Source of the DNA: an uncultured Bacteroidales bacterium
GTDB taxonomy: Bacteria > Bacteroidota > Bacteroidia > Bacteroidales > P3
NCBI GenBank assembly: GCA_900318835.1
Contig: ONLW01000002.1
Span: forward strand, 62,001 to 126,000
Direction: 5' to 3'
Length of the DNA: 64,000 nt
Part shown: piece after piece, positions 52,346 to 60,224 of the stretch
How positions within the stretch are numbered: position 1 is the first letter of the stretch
Layout of the letters: every line of letters begins with the position of its first letter
Program-made: the position numbers and the translations under genes
Notes under the pieces: generated by a model
What the model saw: the letters and a program-made list of their open reading frames with translations, nothing else
Database searches by the model: none
What the model was told of the DNA's origin: nothing

Positions 52346-55068
52346 CTTGCCTCCTCCTTTCTTGACGGAACATGGTTAAAATCAATAGTAAACTGAGCGC
52401 CATTTGAATTCCCTAAGCGATTAGGGGCCGGGGTTTCATATATTGTTCCTCCCATGGCATTCATATAGGACTTGCAAATATATAGGCCTAAGCCGCTTGG
52501 TGGAATCTTCATACTATAGCCAGCTTCAAACAAATAAGGTCGTATTGCGTCATCAATACCTTTTCCTGTATCACCAAAATTAATAATGCGTTCATTGCTG
52601 AATATATTGATGGAAATTTTGCGTTTGTCATTGGGCTCAAACAGCAACCAGTATACACTGTTGTCAAAAAGATTCACTAGAATTTGGCATAAAGTTGAGT
52701 ATCGAGCATATACAGTTATATCATTGTCAACAGAAAGGTCCAACTCAATATTATTATCTTTTCTTTTACTCTTGAATGTTTCTGCAGCATAATTAATGGC
52801 CTGAGATACTTTGAACTCACGAGGCTTTTCATTCCGTATTGTACGTAAAGGCCCTAATCTCTTTAATTCAGAACGAAGGCTGTCTGATGCCGAACGTAAA
52901 TCTTCGAGTTGGAAAAGATTATTATTAACACCGTTTTTGATAAGATCGGTAATGCCTGTATAGAAATTTGTTGCGATTTTGTTTAGTTCATGGATTGACA
53001 CAGCAGCAGCCAGTCCAAAGCCTGCTTGCTCTGTTAATTTATCCTGGACTCCCTCGATAATCTCAACGCTCTTTTTTAAATTCTTTATGGATTCGGATAA
53101 GTTTACGAGTCCAGCCCTACGTTCTTGAACCGAATTGCCTAGTTTTCGTAATATTTGCCACGGGTCTTCTTCAATGGAATAGTGCTCGTATATTCCATCA
53201 ATGATTTCAGAACTGGCTTTTGTGGCTTCTCCGAGTTTCTTCGGGTCTCTGGTGATTCCTTTTGTCAGGCTTGTATATTCGTCGCGTTTGCTTATATACT
53301 TGACCTCCAATATATTTTGTACAACTGCCTCAACTAATTTTGATAAATCATTATATGCTTGGTTTTCAATTAAGCCTTCGCGATCTGTTTTGTCTATCAA
53401 GTCTAAGTTCTCGGATTGGTCCAACTCAATATTGCCAATCATATTGTAATATGAGATTCTGAAACCTTGTTTGATATTACGTTGCGACAATCCCAACCAA
53501 TCATTTTTTGTTCCAGATTCAGCAGGGAAGATGATTACATTGTCACGATATATTGAAATACCTCCATAATCTGAAAGATAGTCTTTCATCTCTTGCTGGT
53601 CGGGACCATCAATCCACGGTTTAACTCTATACCATGCGTCAAGATGGATGTAAAAAGAGCCACATGAAGGTTTTCTTAGAAGCCCATTTTGCTCATCTTT
53701 CCAATATGTATAATTAGAAGTTCGTAAATCATAATCTTTTTCCACCCATTCTTCATCTGGTAGAGGAACTGAAGGTGGTGATACAAATTTTAACGAATAG
53801 TCGCTAACTACCCCATCTCCGTCGACCAAAGCTTCCAAACTGAAATTGGGGACGAATTCTTCATATATTTCTTTCTTCTCCAAGTCTTCAATCTGAGGAC
53901 ATTCTATGAAGGCATGGAAACCGGGATTGGAGATTTTAGGACTTGGATTTGGTGAATTCAATCTCATAATTGACTTGTTAATGTCTTTGATTTTTTCTTC
54001 ATCAAATTCAAAGTCTTTTCTTCCTCCAAAAATTATAATTCGCGTTCCCGAATCCTTTTCTCCGTAATCGCGCGAAAGAGGCTCTTTGGTCAATTCAACA
54101 CCTATTGAATTCAAATTTTTGCTTTTGCCATCTGTAAACTCAAAATCGTCCCAGTTTATTTTTAATACAAGTTCTTCTTGCGAGCCAACGGTTTTTGTTC
54201 TGATAATTAAATTTGTACCCAATCTATTTGTGGCAAAACGTCCAACTCCCTTTTCTCCCAGAGGGATTCTGCCGCCATGTTCTTTTTTTAATTGGTCAAC
54301 AATTGCTTGATATGCGCCAATATTACCAGACTTCTCCGCATTTTCTCTCTCTTCCCGAAGTCTATTTTTAATATCCGTTTTTAATGTTGACGCTGGTCTG
54401 AGCCATCCCTTTTCAATGGTTTCTCTATTCATGCCTACACCATCGTCCTCAATAACAATGATTGGGCCCTCAAGTTCGCCAAAACAATAATGCCTAGAAT
54501 CTATTGAAGGAAGTTTCGGGACTTTCTCAAACCGGACTTTACAATAACTAGCCGATGCATCAATGGCGTTCTTTACTAATTCAAGTATTCCGACTTTTTC
54601 TGAGCCTATCAACTGCTCACCAAGAATATTTACTAAATGAGCATCAGATTCAAAGTTTAGAAGAATATGACCATCTAAACATACATCATCAATAAATGAT
54701 TTAGAAACACGTCTAACCGCATTGTTGGAATTATAGGTGTTTGGGTTATATGCCTTTTCAATAACCTCTCCCTGGGCGTTTTTATAGGATACAGGCTCCT
54801 TGAATGGTTTGTAGTCGGTTATCTCAACAAAATAATACCCATCAGCATTTTTATCTTTAAATGGTTTTTTGGTGATTCGACCATACCCGTAGAACTCACC
54901 TTTACCTGATTTTATTGGTTCGTAATATATGAATTCTATTGGCAATGTATCAAACATTGAAAGATATGACTTGGCCTGATTTACTGGGAAGTGGTAGTAT
55001 TTCCCAATGAAATCATTATATTCATCTCCTTCTCTGTATTGAGTTAATACTAAAGTGTTTGTGTCCAT
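52342..55068 (-). CDS. Dual GHKL protein: putative modified-base reader, MORC-like ATPase and histidine kinase core
   Basis: A 908-aa soluble protein. Residues 1-90 (EYNDFIGKYYHFPVNQAKSY, FIYYEPIKSGKGEFYGYGRI) resemble a PUA/EVE-like domain found at the N-terminus of some modification-dependent nucleases. Residues 140-580 form a MORC/Hsp90-type GHKL ATPase: Glu 163/Asn 167 in ILELVKNAIDAS, IEDDGVGM (206-213), GEKGVGRFA (271-279). Residues 630-905 form a second GHKL module with a kinase layout: a coiled dimerisation region, His 693 in AAVSIHELNKI, the N box LVNLFDNSV (798-806), FGDTGKGI and SGLGLYIC. There are no membrane segments. The gene is very AT-rich (32% G+C in line 53701). It precedes the receiver-like gene with ATGA overlap. 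MORC-like ATPases are known in bacterial restriction islands. Confidence 0.8.
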   Translation of the reverse strand: MDTNTLVLTQYREGDEYNDFIGKYYHFPVNQAKSYLSMFDTLPIEFIYYEPIKSGKGEFYGYGRITKKPFKDKNADGYYFVEITDYKPFKEPVSYKNAQGEVIEKAYNPNTYNSNNAVRRVSKSFIDDVCLDGHILLNFESDAHLVNILGEQLIGSEKVGILELVKNAIDASASYCKVRFEKVPKLPSIDSRHYCFGELEGPIIVIEDDGVGMNRETIEKGWLRPASTLKTDIKNRLREERENAEKSGNIGAYQAIVDQLKKEHGGRIPLGEKGVGRFATNRLGTNLIIRTKTVGSQEELVLKINWDDFEFTDGKSKNLNSIGVELTKEPLSRDYGEKDSGTRIIIFGGRKDFEFDEEKIKDINKSIMRLNSPNPSPKISNPGFHAFIECPQIEDLEKKEIYEEFVPNFSLEALVDGDGVVSDYSLKFVSPPSVPLPDEEWVEKDYDLRTSNYTYWKDEQNGLLRKPSCGSFYIHLDAWYRVKPWIDGPDQQEMKDYLSDYGGISIYRDNVIIFPAESGTKNDWLGLSQRNIKQGFRISYYNMIGNIELDQSENLDLIDKTDREGLIENQAYNDLSKLVEAVVQNILEVKYISKRDEYTSLTKGITRDPKKLGEATKASSEIIDGIYEHYSIEEDPWQILRKLGNSVQERRAGLVNLSESIKNLKKSVEIIEGVQDKLTEQAGFGLAAAVSIHELNKIATNFYTGITDLIKNGVNNNLFQLEDLRSASDSLRSELKRLGPLRTIRNEKPREFKVSQAINYAAETFKSKRKDNNIELDLSVDNDITVYARYSTLCQILVNLFDNSVYWLLFEPNDKRKISINIFSNERIINFGDTGKGIDDAIRPYLFEAGYSMKIPPSGLGLYICKSYMNAMGGTIYETPAPNRLGNSNGAQFTIDFNHVPSRKEEAR

Positions 55069-55085
55069 AACATTGTTTTTTATAC

Positions 55086-55703
55086 TTAAAATGTTACCAG
55101 GTTCCTCCCTAAAAACAGTTTCAAAGGCTCCAAATATTCAGCATCCAGATTCCAGTGCTGGGGATTCTCGTAGTTGCGGTTTGCTTCTTTTATTAACTCT
55201 TTTTGACTCTTCGTTTCTCCCAACAAGGCTTCAAGGTAACCATATATCTTGGTTTTCTTGGCGGGTGTGGTAAGGGGCGGTGGTGTACGGCCGGGAATAT
55301 CTGTCTGCACCAACTCTTGTTCGTAATGCTCCCAGCAGTCGAAGATGGGGCGGTTGTTCGGATTGATGATGTTTTCCAATAGGTCTTCTAGCGTGCCGGC
55401 ATCATGATTGTTTGGCAGGAGGAATAATTCAAATTGAACCTTGTTTGCCTGTTGCCATTTCGCTATTTCATCTTTTCGAATCTGAAAATCTTTGTCGGTA
55501 TCAACAATGACAAGGTTCACACCACCGTTTGCTGACATGGAATGCATGCGAATAGCCGTGGCCTCAGTTTTCAAGTTATCCCACCCCTTGAGAGTTACCA
55601 AGCGCTCATCATCCACCACATCACCATACAAATGTCCAATATACTGCTTGATAAAACGGGCATCGGCCACTCCTTCCACAAAGATATTGAATTCTTTTTT
55701 CAT
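55086..55703 (-). CDS. Toprim (DUF3226-like) protein, partner of the AAA ATPase
   Basis: A 205-aa protein with toprim signs: Glu 10 in FNIFVEGVADARFIKQY, the D-x-D at NLVIVDTDKDF (68-72) and FLLPNNHDAGTLEDLLENII. This is the DUF3226 type, a cousin of the OLD and PARIS AriB toprims. It probably cuts nucleic acid when released or activated by the ATPase encoded just upstream (ATGA overlap at 55700). The kinase gene starts 17 nt downstream, so the pair may share a transcript with the methylase system. Confidence 0.82.
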   Translation of the reverse strand: MKKEFNIFVEGVADARFIKQYIGHLYGDVVDDERLVTLKGWDNLKTEATAIRMHSMSANGGVNLVIVDTDKDFQIRKDEIAKWQQANKVQFELFLLPNNHDAGTLEDLLENIINPNNRPIFDCWEHYEQELVQTDIPGRTPPPLTTPAKKTKIYGYLEALLGETKSQKELIKEANRNYENPQHWNLDAEYLEPLKLFLGRNLVTF

Positions 55704-56776
55704 AGCACAATGCTTCTTAATTCTATATCGTTTGCAGTAGCCTCTTGTAGACCATTATAGGTCAACCGATATGCTTGATACCCTTTCAAACGAGTTCTCT
55801 CTAATGTAAATATGCGAAGTTCTTGCTGATATTCAACATGTTCCTCAAGCATCTTATTCAGATGGCCAAGCGTTTCCTTACTATGAGTAGTGACAAATAT
55901 CTGCTTGTTGCTTGCTTCTGCCAACGCAAACAAAGCTTGCCATAGTTTTTTATAGACGGAATAATGAAGTCCGTTGTCAATTTCGTCAATAAGCAAAATG
56001 TCAATGAGCGGATTGGCAGCACTCGCCACAATATTCAGATAACGGCGAAGACCATCTCCCATCATACTGACCGACAGCATCTGAGACATACCTTCAAATC
56101 CAATATAAATATCATCCGTCAGTATTTCGATGCTGTTAATACGTGTGTCAAACAACTTCAGCAAGGCCAAAATTGTGTCTTTCCGATTCCGTTTAAACAG
56201 CTCTGCCAAATCGTTGGCCAGATTGCTCGTCATCAAATCAGATGGAGTCAGCCATGCCCTCTTATTCTCCAAGTATCCGTCTGCTACTTTTCGATTTACA
56301 ACCAATCCCTGAGGATTTACTCGCAACCAACTCTTATGGCTTTGTCTTGTCGTACCTTTGGCAATCTCAAAATTCATCTCCAACGTGTTGACATATTTTA
56401 CGGCACCCATTTGTTGCTGTGGTTCATTCTTCGGGTCGGCCAACTCGTCAAACACGTATGACAAGGCTAACGTTAGATGTCGGAAACTACCGTCCGACAG
56501 TTCTGCCTTTACCTCCGGTGGAGTCGTGACATCCAAGTTGTTGAAAAAATACTGAACATCAATAAAGTTACTGAATGGTTTGCGGGCTCGCACGGCGTTG
56601 ATGGCCTGAGGCACGTCTGGATTCGACATACTCATCAACATCGCTATTGCCTCAAGCATTGTTGTTTTGCCTGAATTATTTTGACCGAGAAACACATTCA
56701 CCCTGGAGAAATCCTCTATGGTCAGATGGTCTATTCCCCTGAAGTTCTTTATTGTTATATTTTTTATACCGTCCAT
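55700..56776 (-). CDS. AAA_15/AAA_21 ATPase (OLD/PARIS AriA-like)
   Basis: A 358-aa SMC/ABC-type ATPase. It starts IKNITIKNFRGIDHLTIEDF, with Walker A FLGQNNSGKTTMLEA (29-43), the signature region SMMGDGLRRYLNIVASA, Walker B ILLIDEIDNGLHYS and H-loop FVTTHSKET. The toprim part that single-chain OLD proteins carry is encoded separately by the next gene. Two-gene AAA plus toprim systems (PARIS and relatives) cause abortive infection; that role is inferred from layout. A -7 box lies at 56808-56815. Confidence 0.86.
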   Translation of the reverse strand: MDGIKNITIKNFRGIDHLTIEDFSRVNVFLGQNNSGKTTMLEAIAMLMSMSNPDVPQAINAVRARKPFSNFIDVQYFFNNLDVTTPPEVKAELSDGSFRHLTLALSYVFDELADPKNEPQQQMGAVKYVNTLEMNFEIAKGTTRQSHKSWLRVNPQGLVVNRKVADGYLENKRAWLTPSDLMTSNLANDLAELFKRNRKDTILALLKLFDTRINSIEILTDDIYIGFEGMSQMLSVSMMGDGLRRYLNIVASAANPLIDILLIDEIDNGLHYSVYKKLWQALFALAEASNKQIFVTTHSKETLGHLNKMLEEHVEYQQELRIFTLERTRLKGYQAYRLTYNGLQEATANDIELRSIVL

Positions 56777-56807
56777 TGTTGGGCTGAATTTATATTATAT
56801 GCAAATG

Positions 56808-56815
56808 CAAAAATA
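56808..56815 (-). promoter_or_regulatory. -7 box for the defence operon
   Basis: TATTTTTG on the minus strand, 31 nt before the AAA ATPase start. It is the only clear promoter box before the run of minus-strand genes 56776-41948. The flanking 56777-56897 gap holds nothing else. Confidence 0.5.
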
Positions 56816-56897
56816 CAAAAATATTTTCAATCGGGAGAGAATTAATTTAATTGTAGCCGTACTTAACTCATTGATAGCGAGATATGGAATAGGACAG

Positions 56898-57596
56898 CTA
56901 ACGTGTCTCTTTGGGCAACGGGATGTAGATGGTGTCGGAGGTGCGGCCGCGGGTGGAGCGTAGAAAGGCGTAGAGGTGAAGTGGGAATGCGTTCTTGCTT
57001 GAATGTGTTAATGTGTTAGTACCTGTTTGGGTGGGTTCTGCGGGGTATAGCCATTCTTCGGGGAGGATGGCGGTGACGAGGCCGGAGGAGCGGGGAACAG
57101 GGGTGGCGAGTCGGCCGGTGCAGAGGGCGGGATAGTAGACGAAAAGGAAAAACTCGTCGGTGGCTTTGCCGCCATAGACGCGACTGTCGAACGTGACGGT
57201 GAATGGTATGCCTGCCGACCCTGTGGAGGCAACGCCGTTGTCGATGGTGGCCGAGGTGATTTCCACCTGCTCCACCGAACCGCGACTGACGATGACGCGC
57301 GGGAGGTTGATCTCGCCGTCGGGGGTGAAGCAGTCTTTGTTAAGCTGGCGGAAGATGGCATAAGTGCTGTTGCGCTCTCTGATGGCGTGCCAATGAAGTC
57401 CAATGAGGTGGGCCTCTTTCATGTAGGACGAGAGTTTGGAGACCATCGCGAAGTTGCTGCGGTGGGCCTGCTGTGCCTCGGTTTGCGGATTGGCCACAGA
57501 GGTGGGCATAGAGCGCTCGCATTGCCGCCCATGCCAGGTGTAGTATATTTTGTTGCCGAGTTTGCCGCTCTCGGAATCGCCCTGTTTTCTTGCCAT
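56898..57596 (-). CDS. DUF6266 family protein
   Basis: A 232-aa protein. The N-terminal MARKQGDSESGKLGNKIYYT and GRQCERSMPTSVANPQTEAQ and the later HLIGLHWHAIRERNSTYAIF match DUF6266 proteins of Bacteroidota, whose function is unknown. No signal peptide is clear. Near residues 192-203 the sequence NTLTHSSKNAF is encoded by 8-mers of the same kind as the intergenic ACGCATTA/ACACATTC arrays (56989-57021). A 500-bp upstream region carries two 11-bp tandem arrays. Confidence 0.75.
   Translation of the reverse strand: MARKQGDSESGKLGNKIYYTWHGRQCERSMPTSVANPQTEAQQAHRSNFAMVSKLSSYMKEAHLIGLHWHAIRERNSTYAIFRQLNKDCFTPDGEINLPRVIVSRGSVEQVEITSATIDNGVASTGSAGIPFTVTFDSRVYGGKATDEFFLFVYYPALCTGRLATPVPRSSGLVTAILPEEWLYPAEPTQTGTNTLTHSSKNAFPLHLYAFLRSTRGRTSDTIYIPLPKETR
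56989..57021. repeat. In-gene copy of the 8-mer repeat
   Basis: AATGCGTT, AATGTGTT and AATGTGTT with a short interruption; the reverse complements are AACGCATT and AACACATT. The same units form the long arrays at 60101-60213 and 61747-62066. Confidence 0.7.
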
Positions 57597-57753
57597 AACT
57601 GCTGTGTTTTAGGATAATAACGAAGGAAGGTCGGTTTTATTGTGCCACAGCCATACTGCAGGAAGGCAGTAGCCAAGGAGCAGGCATACCCTTGGCATAC
57701 CCAGCGAGTAAGGGTAGAGTGAGGGAAGGATATGCCTACAATATAGGATGGAC

Positions 57754-57797
57754 GAAGGAACACTGAAGGTACACTGGCGGTACACCGGAGGTACTCC
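57754..57797. repeat. Four 11-bp tandem units (array 1) upstream of the DUF6266 gene
   Basis: GAAGGAACACT, GAAGGTACACT, GGCGGTACACC and GGAGGTACTCC with no gaps. An 11-bp period is about one helical turn. Confidence 0.88.
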
Positions 57798-57808
57798 CTT
57801 GTTACCAT

Positions 57809-57852
57809 AGACTTGGTATAGAGATGGTATAGGCTTAGTATAGGGATGGTAT
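57809..57852. repeat. Four 11-bp tandem units (array 2) upstream of the DUF6266 gene
   Basis: AGACTTGGTAT, AGAGATGGTAT, AGGCTTAGTAT and AGGGATGGTAT with no gaps. With array 1 and weaker 11-bp periodicity from about 57684, this fills the leader of the DUF6266 gene. Confidence 0.88.
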
Positions 57853-57883
57853 GGTTTTGATAATATCCGCAACTTGTTGATTT

Positions 57884-57909
57884 ATATATTCTTCTAAAGA
57901 AGAATATAT
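57884..57909. repeat. Perfect AT-rich palindrome
   Basis: A 12-bp stem ATATATTCTTCT/AGAAGAATATAT around a 2-nt centre. It lies between the 11-bp arrays and the GC hairpin; an operator or recombination site is possible. Confidence 0.6.
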
Positions 57910-57970
57910 ATTATAAAGGACAGCCAATGAAAAAGTATGTGGTGTGTCGCCCCGAAGGGGCTACAACGAG

Positions 57971-58003
57971 CGAGGCCCGCGACATTCCGTCGCGGGCCTC
58001 GCT
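57971..58003. repeat. Perfect GC-rich hairpin
   Basis: A 14-bp stem GCGAGGCCCGCGAC/GTCGCGGGCCTCGC with a 5-nt loop, preceded by GCCCCGAAGGGGC (57950-57962). No T-run follows on either strand, so it is a REP-like element and not a normal terminator. Confidence 0.7.
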
Positions 58004-58049
58004 GTGTGGATGGGTGATGCAGACGAGACGTCTGCGTTCCCAGTGGGAT

Positions 58050-58104
58050 TACTCTTCCTCGGCGGCGGCTTCCTCGTAGGCCTTGAGGAGGGCCTGCTGC
58101 GGTA
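58050..58104 (-). pseudogene. C-terminal remnant of an unknown gene
   Basis: The minus strand reads PQQALLKAYEEAAAEEE then TAA (58050-58052), which looks like a real acidic protein tail with no start. Just upstream the frame runs into the end of the AAA_14 gene in another frame. It may be the stub of a gene replaced by the AAA_14 insertion. Confidence 0.35.
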
Positions 58105-58113
58105 TGCATTTGT

Positions 58114-59463
58114 TTATAGTAACGGTGTCATATACAAAGGAATAAATGTGATTCCGTCTTTTTCCATATAGTCGGACGAATGTACCACATACGGTGTTGA
58201 AAGGTATTCTCCATATTTATTTATACATTTATTCAAAGAGGTCAGCGTGTAACGTGTCGATGACTTGACCTCGATAGGAGAGATGTTATGACGTGAAGTT
58301 ACAGAGGGTTTCCTGACGAGGAAATCTATTTCCATCCTGTCGTCTTTCTCATGCGACGAGTCGGAATAGAAATACAATTTGTTTCCAGAAGTCTTTAGCA
58401 TCTGGGCAACAACATTTTCCACCAACATACCCTTGTTTATCTCCAACTTATCAAACATTAGTTTTTTATACAACTGACCTTGTTGGATATCCTTCTCGCT
58501 AAAAGCCATTGCAATCAGCAAACCGGTATCTGCCATATAGAGTTTTCTTTTGGCATCGTCACGATTAAGGTTTAATCCGACATTAGGCTCCGTAGCCACA
58601 TAGCAAACGTTGATTACCCGTGATTCTTCGAGCCAGAAGAAAGCATTGGAATAGTTCCTCGAACGAGCTCCTTTTTCAAGTTCTCCAATTCGGAACTTCT
58701 TTTCGTGACGCTGTAGCTGCGACGGTATGGTATCAAACACCTGTGTTACTTTCTGCTCATGGCTAGCTGCGTACTTACTAATATCGGCACGATAGATACT
58801 CAGTATATTCCGTTTTATCCTGTCCACCTTTTCAAAGTTGCCTTCTTTCACATAAGACTCCACCGCTTGAGGCATTCCGCCCACAATCATATACTGGCGA
58901 AACAGTTCCATGGTCTTGCGGTGCAGCATATTCCCCAATGGAGTACGGGCTGAGAAACATTCGCGAACATAATCCATCAAGTCCTCCTGCCCCATAGCCC
59001 AAAGGAATTCTTCAAAATCCATCGGGTACATATCAAGGCGTTCTTCCTCGGACGGAATTACGATATTCTTCACATTACGGTTGATGCTGACAAGGGAACC
59101 CGTCTCTATATAGTCGTACCGTCCATCATTGACCAAGTGCTTTATGGCAGCGCGTGCTGGTGGATATTGTTGTACCTCGTCGAATACGATGACCGACTCG
59201 CGTGGATAAAGTTTTGTGTTCTTTACGAGAGAGAGCATTCTGAAGAATGTATCCAAATCGGAGAGCTGTTCTTCGAATAACATTTTTAGTTGTTTGTCCT
59301 CCTTGCCGAAGTCAATTAAGATGTAGGATTTGTACTCATTGCGTGCAAAATCCTCCACGATATAGCTCTTGCCGACACGACGTGCTCCATCAATCAACAC
59401 GGCCGTTCGCCCTTTGGCTGCATTCTTCCATTTCAGCAACTCATTGTAAATCTTTCTTTTCAT
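58114..59463 (-). CDS. AAA_14/DUF4143 ATPase 1
   Basis: A 449-aa ATPase. Walker A is IDGARRVGKSYIV and Walker B SVIVFDEVQQYP; MDFEEFLWAMG and YMIVGGMPQAVESY are family signatures. The C-terminal DUF4143 part has a nuclease-like MEIDFLVRK...ISPIEVKSS (D...E-V-K) motif. These AAA_14 proteins are widespread in Bacteroidota and archaea; the function is not known. A four-unit 34-bp array covers its promoter. The three AAA_14 genes here are diverged paralogues, so this is a family cluster, not a recent amplification. Confidence 0.85.
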   Translation of the reverse strand: MKRKIYNELLKWKNAAKGRTAVLIDGARRVGKSYIVEDFARNEYKSYILIDFGKEDKQLKMLFEEQLSDLDTFFRMLSLVKNTKLYPRESVIVFDEVQQYPPARAAIKHLVNDGRYDYIETGSLVSINRNVKNIVIPSEEERLDMYPMDFEEFLWAMGQEDLMDYVRECFSARTPLGNMLHRKTMELFRQYMIVGGMPQAVESYVKEGNFEKVDRIKRNILSIYRADISKYAASHEQKVTQVFDTIPSQLQRHEKKFRIGELEKGARSRNYSNAFFWLEESRVINVCYVATEPNVGLNLNRDDAKRKLYMADTGLLIAMAFSEKDIQQGQLYKKLMFDKLEINKGMLVENVVAQMLKTSGNKLYFYSDSSHEKDDRMEIDFLVRKPSVTSRHNISPIEVKSSTRYTLTSLNKCINKYGEYLSTPYVVHSSDYMEKDGITFIPLYMTPLL

Positions 59464-59470
59464 AAAATAA

Positions 59471-59606
59471 TTACACCAAATTCAACTTTGCAAATATATA
59501 AATTTTACACCAAATACAAAATAATTCTATAATATATTTTGCACCAAATATAGATTTGTCCATTATGAAATTCTGCACTAAATTAAGATTTTCTTGCTGT
59601 CGAGTC
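59471..59606. repeat. 34-bp-period array at the promoter of AAA_14 gene 1
   Basis: Four units start at 59471, 59505, 59539 and 59573, exactly 34 bp apart. Each opens TTRCACCAAAT (last unit CTGCACTAAAT) and the first three end in a conserved ATT. The middle 17-18 nt differ. The -7 box TATATTTG (59491-59498, minus) lies in unit 1. The form suggests an operator with a spaced recognition word. Confidence 0.9.
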
Positions 59607-59716
59607 GTAAGAAAACAAACTTTTTTTAATAGCTATTCGCATTTATTCTTAAATCATGCCTACGTCCATTTTTTAATTTTGAGAATGAACTCATTGTTGT
59701 TCCCTAAAATATGCGT

Positions 59717-59724
59717 ATCTTTGC
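59717..59724 (+). promoter_or_regulatory. -7 box of a possible small transcript
   Basis: TATCTTTG on the plus strand, with TTG 17 nt upstream (59697-59699). It would drive the 40-codon frame at 59769-59891 or an RNA. Confidence 0.5.
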
Positions 59725-59768
59725 ACTGTCAAATAAAGCAAAATGTACACATTCGGTATTGGGAGAGG

Positions 59769-59891
59769 ATGACAGATCGGCTATTTACCGACTATGAGTA
59801 CACAAAACTCAACAAATTAAAGAAGTCCAATCCCGAGGCGTTCTTCTATCTGTATTTGGCATTTCAATTATCTCACGGACACCAGACTTGA
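59769..59891 (+). CDS. Possible 40-aa protein or gene fragment
   Basis: ATG 59769 opens MTDRLFTDYEYTKLNKLKKS and ends SHGHQT. It lies 44 nt after a good -7 box. It looks protein-like (amphipathic, no low complexity), but no relative is recognised and it may be a truncated gene. The rest of the 59607-60224 gap holds no gene, only the 8-mer array. Confidence 0.3.
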   Translation: MTDRLFTDYEYTKLNKLKKSNPEAFFYLYLAFQLSHGHQT

Positions 59892-60100
59892 GTCTGTGGG
59901 TGACAAATATGTCTGACAGAGGACGACAAGAGCAGCCCGGCGAGAATCTCCGTCCTGACACTATGTTTTTCAGGGTCAAACCCCAACCATTTCAAGAATT
60001 TCATAGTAGCTTATATCGTCGCTTACAACAACGACATAATCCCCCCTTTATTGCACAACCATACAATGAAACTGCCCATTAGCAAATCCCCTTACTAACG

Positions 60101-60213
60101 AATTCACGAATTAACACATTCACAAATACACTAACGCATTAACGCATTAACACATTCTCACATTCACGAATTCATTCACACATTTTTAAAGCGCATTCCC
60201 ACATTCTGACCCT
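60101..60213. repeat. 8-mer array 1 (ACGCATTA/ACACATTC)
   Basis: Degenerate units such as ACGAATTC, ACGAATTA, ACACATTC, ACGCATTA, ACGCATTA and ACACATTC follow one another. It ends in TTAAAGCGCATTC. It lies between the small frame and the AAA_14 gene 2 stop. Confidence 0.8.
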
Positions 60214-60224
60214 CATCCCATTTT

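Noticed and set aside
41948..56776. Prophage or integrative element
   Set aside because: No integrase, transposase, structural, mobilisation or replication gene is visible, and I see no flanking attachment repeats. tRNA-Cys is 12 kb away and intact.
59471..59606. CRISPR array
   Set aside because: The 34-bp units have only about 11-16 conserved bases, the spacers are 17-18 nt and AT-rich, there are only four units, and no cas genes are near. It fits promoter iterons better.
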